From Undaria pinnatifida (taxonomy: Eukaryota; Sar; Phaeophyceae; Laminariales; Alariaceae): a DNA stretch of 64,000 nt. The position numbers and the translations under genes are program-made. The notes under the pieces are model-generated. The model was not told the DNA's origin. It ran no database searches and saw only the letters and a list, made by a program, of their open reading frames with translations. This document shows, piece by piece, positions 13,001 through 22,000 of the stretch (positions within the stretch are counted from its first letter, which is position 1; each line of letters starts with the position of its first letter). The stretch lies in NCBI GenBank assembly GCA_012845835.1, contig JABAKD010000022.1, positions 11,054,718 through 11,118,717 on the forward strand, given 5' to 3'.

Positions 13001-16000
13001 AATTTTATTTTTTGGTGTATCTAGGCTGTCGGGTTTGAACTCTTTCAATTTACTGAAGACACTTTTTTTTTGCGTGAGGAATGGGACTCCTCAAGTGGGT
13101 AGTAGCCTTGAAAAAAAAAATGGTGCAGTTCTAACCCAAGGTTTTTTACCTCCGCACCCGCACAACTTCCACATGGTGAATTTTGTTTCGCAGGCTGATA
13201 GCAGAGCTGCGCCGCCTGGGGGCGTGCGTGGTGTTCGCTAGCTTCCAGAAGGTGATCATTGCCACGAACAAGTCGGACGTCAAGGCCGCCCGGGACTACG
13301 CGAAGTTTGTGGTGTCCACGGTGACGTCGAGGGACCTCTTCAACACCATACAGGTATGAACACCATACAGGTATGACGTAGGGTGGCGTTTGTTACGGCA
13401 TGTGCTGAGCTACGAGAGGAAGCCCTTTTTTGGCGGACAAGTTTTTTGGGTGACGGGGGCTCCTTGCACAGAAAACCGTGGCGATTTCATTCTTGTGTGT
13501 GTGTCTTTTTTTATTGTTCTACGACGGATGGGGAGAAGTAAATCTTAACGCCTTTCCAACTGGAACCCGTTTTTGGGACAAATTTGTCTGAATTAGTATA
13601 GGGAGAGATTTTGGGGCTCTAAGCTCACCACACTTGTTGTGTTTTAAAATTGCTTTCGATTTGTGTCTCTATGGCGTTATGGGATTTGTCATCGGGTAGC
13701 ACTTCCGGTTTCCTCCAAATCAGTTTTTGCTTCAGATGGGTATAGAGCTCACCTCAATGAGGAGCCTCAGACAAAAAAATGGTGTACCTTTGTCGTATGA
13801 CGTGACCGCACTGTATGGGAAAAAAAACGCGGCGTGATCGATCCTTGCTAATACGTGCGGAAACACCTACCCTGGTAGATTTTCATTGAATGAAAATCGG
13901 TGAGCGTAATAAAAAAGCTGAAAAAGTGGAAATGCTGAACTCTGTACGCAATAAAAATGAAGGCATGTCCCGTGAGGGAGAAGGGGAGATGCCTGTGACC
14001 ACAGCTTGTCCGGAAGGTTGCTGAGGGTAAAAGGTGGTACGGGTTGAGCTGGGGAGTAAAAGCGATGCTTAAAAAAGAAGAACAAAAAATTTGGACACTG
14101 CCGCCGAATACACCCCGTGCCCGCTGCTCGTTTCTTTGGCGACGTGCCGCCACATATATGTTTATACCATCTTTGCTTTTTACCACCTTTGCTATATGAT
14201 GATGCTTATGTCTATGATTTGTTGCGATGCTTGTGGCGATACTTTATTGCGAAAAAAAGTTGGAGCCGAAGATGTTCTGGGAGCAGCTACTCTTCCTGGA
14301 CGATCAGAACTACGGGGGCATTCAGGTGCAGGGGCCTCTCTTCGAAGGGCAGGACGGCGTTGACGGAGAGGGCGACGCAGCGGGCGAAGCAGATGCCAAG
14401 AAGTCGAGCGGTGACGAGGATGGGGATAGCGATTCGGACGGAGAGGAGGATCTCGATGAAGCCGATTCGGAAGGCCTGCAGGACAGCGAAGAGGAGGAAG
14501 AGGAGGAAGAAGAGGGGGAGGAGGGTGGAGGGGGCGGGCGCAGAGGGGGGAGACTGAGGCGCTTGAAGGGTAAACAGGGATCCGGAAAGAAGACTTCACC
14601 GGAGGTAATGGGCGTGAGCGCGCTGTTGCGGCGGGGAGCGGGGGGGACTGTCTGTTCCATCTCGATGTCTTCCGTATGATGGCGGGGCGTTGGCAGGGAT
14701 TGTCGCACCCGTCTCATGTGGCTACTGTTTGATAATTGTGCCGTGAAAAATAGTACGTTGCCGCTCTGGCGTGCGCGGTCAACGAATGACCCAAGCATGT
14801 TGGCTGTTATGTTTTTCTAGTATGTGTTGCGACTGCCCCCGTCCCTGTTTCTGCTGGGTACTACCGGGTATGTGCGGTAAGAGCAGGCGAAAGAAACAAA
14901 ATCCGGGCACCATCCGATGCATATTCCTGTCGGTATGCATCACAGCAAACCTGGTAGAGCTTGAGGCCGATCGACGCTATTTTCTCCAAAGCTGGCTTCA
15001 CTTAGATGGTCAAATTTTTGGAGACCCGACCCGTGAAGTTTTGAACACTTCCTGACCCGACCCGACCCCACGCGATCCGTGAGATTTGGAACACCTCCTG
15101 ACCGGTGAACAGCCCTGAATTTCTGGTGGAACGTTTGGAGATATTCAAATTAGCTTTTTCCCTGCGACGCCGACCTGGTCCAGGCCAATTGGAACCGACC
15201 TGGCAGAGCGAGACGACGAAGCGGGCGGTGTAGGCAGTATTTTGACATAATGCATCACTGCAGAACCTGGTAGCGCTTCAGGCCCGACCCACGCCATTTT
15301 CTCTGCCAAGCTGGCTCAATTATTTGATGGTTGGAGATATAATCTGTATTACATTTTCCTTCAACCCCGAACTGGTGCAGGCCAATGGGGACCTCGACCT
15401 CGCAGAGAGAGACGATGACGCGGACGATGTCGCCGTGATGGAACCTGCGGGCGATCAAGCGGGCAGCGGGGGGACAACCCTCGCTGGTCGGAAAATTCCG
15501 CCGATTGTGTCGCACTGGAATCTAGCGGAGTACCTGCCTGCCTCAGTTCGACAGGTTTTCCTGGTGAGAGCCGCTTAACCCCTTTAGAGCCCTAAAACCC
15601 CTCCTTATACTAAACCCAAGTAATTTGTCCCGAAAAACGGGTTTCCAGTCATTTAGGCGTTAAGAACGACCTTGCATGTTCCGATTTTTAACCGCTCTTC
15701 CGTCTGTTTTCTTTGATTGTGGACGCCCTTGAATCGAGTGCCCCACTGCTGTACACATATCTGAAGCAATTGTTCCGCCTCCGCCCCCGAACCGGCAGAT
15801 CTTGGTCTCCACATTTCTCCTCAAGCCCCACGAGAAGGCGCGACAGCTACGCGAGCAGCACGAAAAGTGAGCGCGGTGTTGTATCTTGAATGTCCGAGCA
15901 CCCGCGTCTGTGCCTTTTTCCGGTGACGTTGACGTACCAAGTCGATTACTTGTGGTACCTGCTGCGGTGTGTGACGTCTGGGGCCGTCCTAGCGAGCGGG

Positions 16001-19000
16001 GTGTGCAGTAATGCTGGCCCCGGGCTCCTGCTGAGTTCAGGAGTGTAGGTGTGGTGCTGCGGCAGGCTCGCTTTGTCTCGATAACGTCACGGATGCTTAG
16101 TCTCCTTTATCGTATTTTACAAAAATATTTCAAAGACGTCAGCCGTGAGTTCGACGAATTTCGGGTCAAAACTCATCTTTGCAAGCTGCGTTGTTGGTAC
16201 TTGTAATATACTATGTGGGTGAGTTTTTTCATAATGGGAGGGGTCATATTGTTTTGTTAAAAAAACACGTATATATACGAGTATAGTCTATACATATTTT
16301 ATAAAAAATATTTCGAGGACGTCAGCCGTGAGTTCGACGAATTTCAGGTCAATACTCATCTTTGCAAGCTGCCTATTTGTTCCTACCAAGCGTGAGGTTG
16401 CGTCCTCTGGAGTCCACCCTTCGTTCATGGTGCAAGCAGTTGCTGTCTGGTTGGCGAAAACACGGCGTGCTCCATCCCGGCTTTATGGGGATGTGAGAGT
16501 CTATGGTCCGTAAAGACTACGGCAAAGCATCATACACCCGCCTACCCCCCACCCACCCCCAGCGTCGCTGGGCCTTTCGGTGTGCTACACTTTCGTGATT
16601 GGCGTTTACGGCACCATGGGGGAGAAACCATTGTACGTGTATTACCCAATATAATGGTGGCCCCTCCATAGTGCCGGTTGCCTCTAAAGTGCCTGTTGCC
16701 TACTATGGTGCCTGTGAAATCGCCTGGCACAGATGAGAATAACCAGTAGTGGCAGTATGCGGAGTAGTGCCGGTTGCCGCTTTATCATTGTGCCGTTTTT
16801 TTTCCGGCTGGCATATACCGGCCGTACAGCTTCTGTACCTTCGATGAGGGAACCACTGAGAGAGCCGGGCATCTCAGAGTGCTCTTTTGTTGGACTTGTC
16901 GTCTTGCAGCTGAACCTCTTCACACATGGGGCAGATCACGAGCTAGATGATCCGGATCCTATAATATGTCGTTTTGATGTGTTTGCTGGATCTGTATAGT
17001 ACAAATAAAACATAGGAAACATGTGCTAAATGATGCAGATTTTATAGATTCCATCCGGCAAACACAGGAAACATGTGCTAAATCACACAGATCATACAGA
17101 TCCCATCCGGCAACATGATCTACCGTACACTATGCATGTCGTGTATAGACCAGGGATATATATGCCCTAGAATACACAGATCATGATTCTAGGACCTGAC
17201 GTGATGCTACGATGGAGGTAGTTTTTTTTTGGCATTTTTTTTTCTGTCTTAGTACGGGGCACCTGAACCCAGTATCGTCGGCGCTTTCGTGATTTACTTG
17301 CAATATTTTTCGTTTTGTACCTAGGCCATGAGATTGTGCATCGGGTTGCATTTTCATTTTTTCTCAAAATCGGTGTTTATATGTGGTCCCCCAATGAGGC
17401 GGTGATGTGCCAGAGCAATATGACCGCCTTGTAGGGGTAAGCCGCCGTATTCATTCCAGGCTATGAGTGCATTTTTCCTCAGTCGCGCCAGGCGATTTTG
17501 ACCGCACTATATCGGGATACCGCCTTATAGGGGGACCCCTGCTGCATAGAAGTCCTTAAATAGAAGTCCTCAAGTAGGGAGAAGCCTTAGACAGAAAATG
17601 GTGCACCTCGAAAACCGACCCGACTCGACCCGCGAGATTTTGATAACTTGCGGACCCAGCCTGAGGGTCGGATTATGACCCATGAAAAGCCTTGTTTTTT
17701 ACAACTAAGTCAATTCGTTGGCATACTTGAGCGCACTCGGCAAATAACTAGCCGTCAACTCCCGCCGACTCGCAGCCCGCCATGTTTTTGTTTTGTTTCA
17801 CATTGACTTGATGAGGCAGATAGAACTTTGGCTGTCTTGGCCTCCCTATAGCCGCCAAGTCTGTGTCCCAACCCGCAAAGCCCCTATCCACCACTCTCGC
17901 GCCGCTCTGGCTTAACCTCCAACCGAGCCGTCCTGCGGTTGTAGGCTTCAATTTTGTAGTAAAAACATCGCTCACTGACTGGGTTCCTCAGTAAAATTGA
18001 GCTATGCATTATCTTGGGATCCGATGTGGGTTTTGCTGTACGCTTCGTTAGGTGCCCAGTCTAGCCCGCGGGACTGCGCGTCGGACACAGGTTTCTTATG
18101 AAGTCGTTTTTGTCGGGTTGTATAGATTGTATAGAGCTCCTAGATTGACACACTTCGACCAGAGTCGATGAAAAAAGGAAGCGTGCTCAATTCTGCTGGG
18201 TTCCTCAGTAAAATTGAGCTATGCATTATCTTGGGATCCGATGCGGGTTTTGCTGTACGCTTCGTTAGGTGCCCAGTCTAGCCCGCGGGACTGCGCGTCG
18301 GACACAGGTTTCTTATGAAGTCGTTTTTGTCGGGTTGTATAGATTGTATAGAGCTCCTAGATTGACACACTTCGACCAGAGTCGATGAAAAAAGGAAGCG
18401 TGCTCAATTCTGCCCGCGATAAAAACGAAGGCGGCGCGTACCGTATTGGAGAGGGGGAAGAAGAGCTTGCTTGTAGGGACCCCCGGGTCTGAGTTAATTC
18501 TAGGGAGGGAGAAAGAGAAAGGGGGAAAAACAGTGCGAACATATTAAGTGGGATGAGCACAAACAAAACAGAGGTGAGGCACCCCGGAAAAAACTGCTAA
18601 TAGCCATTTGTTAGATGCCCAGTCGAGACTATGATGCTATCCTTGCCATAGCACGTGAGCGTGTGACCCATACGCTGACAATCGTTGCCTGATGTTCACG
18701 AGCAGGATGGTCGCGAGCCTCAGCAATCAGCTGACGCAGGGTCTTCAATCTCAACCGGATGCGCCCGCGTCGTCTGGCGCGAGCGGTGCGCCTCTCAGTC
18801 AGGTTGGCGAGAGCACTGTGGAAGCAACCCTCGCGGTGCAAGCGGTAAGAAATGCGCGTACCGTTTAGCTTGGCGTATAGTTACTTAGGTAGCGTTGGCA
18901 TGGAAAAGGGTAGGCTGCCTGGTATTGACATGCGTGACTAGGTTGGTATAGAAATGCCTGCGTTGCTTCGTATGGAAATGTGTTTATAGAGAGGTTGGTA

Positions 19001-22000
19001 TTGATATGCGTAGGTAGCTTGGTATCGGCTTGCGTAGGAAGCTTGGTATAGAAACGCGTAGGTAGATTGGCATCGATTTGTACACCGCACAGGTAGCTTG
19101 GCTAATAGAGTTTTGCCACCAAACAATGCGAGAATGGGTTATTTTATTGACATGGCCATCGGCAAACGTGGGACGCGCGATGGTCTCTTGCTGTATTAGT
19201 CTGCTGGAAATTCCTTGGGCATGTTTGTTTCTAATGGGGGGGCTTAGGGATGTTCCTCGTTCCTCACTGTGCTGTGCGGGTGTGCATCGTGCCTCGAGGC
19301 GCATGCTTCAGTGGAAACTTGAGTCGCCGTGAGTGTGGCAGACATTGCAGCCCACAGTTGTTTCCGGGCTTGTTTCCGGGTGAGTGTGCTCCGTTTTCAT
19401 GCTTACTTTGAACGTTTAGCGGACCCTATGGTTTGTAGGCTCACCGTATTTGTTTTGTAGGCATTGATGTGTTTGGCTGTTGCAGAGCCTGGTTCCTCTT
19501 GAGCATTATTCCTCGTGAGCTCACTGTAAGATTTGTTGTGGACCCTGTGCTTCGTTAACTCAATGTAATGCTATGGTAGACCCCCATGGCCCTTTTTGCG
19601 TTTTTAACCGCGGTGTCGCTTTGGACAGGCGCTGAGGCAGGAGGAGGCGAGCGAGTCGCAGTCGATGGCTGAGTTCCTGGGGGACCTGGTCAGCAAGACG
19701 CTCACCGACAAAGTGAGCAACACCTACGCTTCCGAGTAATCAGTACCTTGGCCCTATTGTACCTAGTGCATTGCATCCCTTTGGCGTGTGGGTCCCCGTG
19801 TAGGTGGGAGCAATACCTGGTTTATTGAGCGGTAGGTTATCGAGCACGCCTGAGATTCGCGCGTGGACGCTTGTCTATGTGTTGCTTGGAACGCTGTGCA
19901 CGCAATGCGGAAAGGCCCTGGGTGGGCCACGACTTCGTCTTCCGACAGTGCTATGACGCGAAGGAACAAGATGTGGCAGGCCCGCGCCACCGATACCGTC
20001 GTTGACGATTTTGCAGTTATCGTAGACGTACCGTTTTTAGCAGCTGTTGTAGTTGTGCGATTTCGCAGAAACGAATCGCGAGCTGCCCAAGCCAAGTATC
20101 TCGTGTGAGAGCACCTGAATACATGTGAACGTCGCTTGTTGGGAGTTATTTTTTTGAATAGTAGCGCGTTTTTTCTTTATTGCCGTACCTTAAGCGGCTT
20201 CGCTTGGACTTCCATCACCGAATCAGGTCCTGGAGACGGTCCCCGCCATCAAAAAGTACAGCGGAAGTGGGCCCGATGCTTTCCCCCACAAACCGGGAGC
20301 AGCGCGCCCGCTCACTAATCCAGCGCTGGAGTTCATCAAGAGCCTCTGCCACGTCCTGAGCCTTGACACCAGCGTCACGGACGAGGTGAGTGCGCGGTAC
20401 GACTGCGTGCGTCCGTCCAAAGAATATTCTTCCAAAGAACCTTCTCCGTTCCAAGAGCGTTCTCCGTTCGAACAGCCTTCTCCATTCCAAGAACATTTTC
20501 CATTCAAAGAACCTTCTCCGTTCCAAGGACATTCTCCGTTCAAAAAACGTTCTCCTTTTAAAGAACCTTGTTCGTTCCAAGACCCTTCCCCGCTCTAAGA
20601 ATCTCTTTCGGATCAAGCAAATTTCTCCGCTGAAAGAACCTTCTTCGCCTCTAAAGTGTGCGGCGCGGCTTCGTGCGCTTTACCTGTGTGATTGTTAACG
20701 CTGGAAAAAACATGTTTTGTTGTTTGTCTGCAACATATTCCCGGTGTTAAAGCAGCCGCCACGCCCCCTTTCTTGTTGTCGCTGGTGTTGTTGTCACGTT
20801 AACTCATGACCGTAATCTAGTTCGTGATCGCAAGACAGGCTGCAATAAATGTGGAGTCGAAGAATATCTGCCAGGGAAACGTAGGTATCCTTGTCTGGAG
20901 GAACCATAAATACCACACAAAAAATTACAGCTACAGAGTATTTGTTTAGGTCCAGTCGGTCGTTGGCTAGTCCGGGGGCAACGACACGAGTTTCTCGTCA
21001 CCGATAGCATTCAGATACCGGTTACGCTCTCCCGGAGGCAACGATAATCCAAATCACCGATAGCATGCAGATGACGGATACGCTCTCCCATCCTCCTCGT
21101 TTCCGCTTCGAAACAGGTTGAAAACTTAAGAAAACAGGCGCTCGCGGAGGTGGGCGTGCGGCAGTTCTCGGCCGAGGGCCAGTTTAGCGACCCGTGCGTG
21201 AGCTTCGTGTTGCCCGACGTGATCTGCTCCTTCTGCAACCTCTGCCGCGACTTGGATCTATGTCGGGACTCGCGTCTCATGGACGAGGACGAGGTGAGCA
21301 GAAATAAACACAGGCACCAGATGGTGTTATACTGGATGTGTCTGCATCAGGTGCACAGCGCTGGGTAGAATCGTCACTGCTGTGCAATGCCCGCATCATG
21401 TAGTCTTCGTGGCCCTTTGTGGATTTGCTATGATGTGCTCGAATACATTTATATTGCTTGAGCAATGCTTTGCGTGTTCCACCCTCCAAAGCTCAGCGCC
21501 TTAGGCGTAGCGCCACTGCCATGCTCCATCTCCTTCACCCCCCACCCCCCCTCCCCCCCCGGGCGCGCTTCCCCTGCACTGATACATATCACAAAGCAGA
21601 CCAGTCATGGGCCAAGTCGTAGACTTGTGGCCATACAGATGGCATGCAGGCTCGGCTCAGGCCTTTGACGAAATTCCGTTTTTTTGTCTGTTTCACCCGT
21701 CTCGTCTGTCCTGCGGCGCAGGACGAACGGTGGCAGTGCATCCAATGCAACCACCCGTACGACCGTAGCAGCGTCGAGCTCTCCCTTATTGAGGCCGTGC
21801 AGCGTCGAAGGTAAGAAACAAGATTGCCGTGTGCAACAAAACCATTATAACATTGCGATTTTACTAACTCTGGTTGCGTCGGAGTTGGGAAGGAAAGTGT
21901 ATTAAGAATAGTGTTGGAACCGTCGGACGTCACACTCCCAAGACCGACCCAACCCACGAAAAGTTAGCGGGGATTTATGTTGGAAGTATGTTTTTTAACA

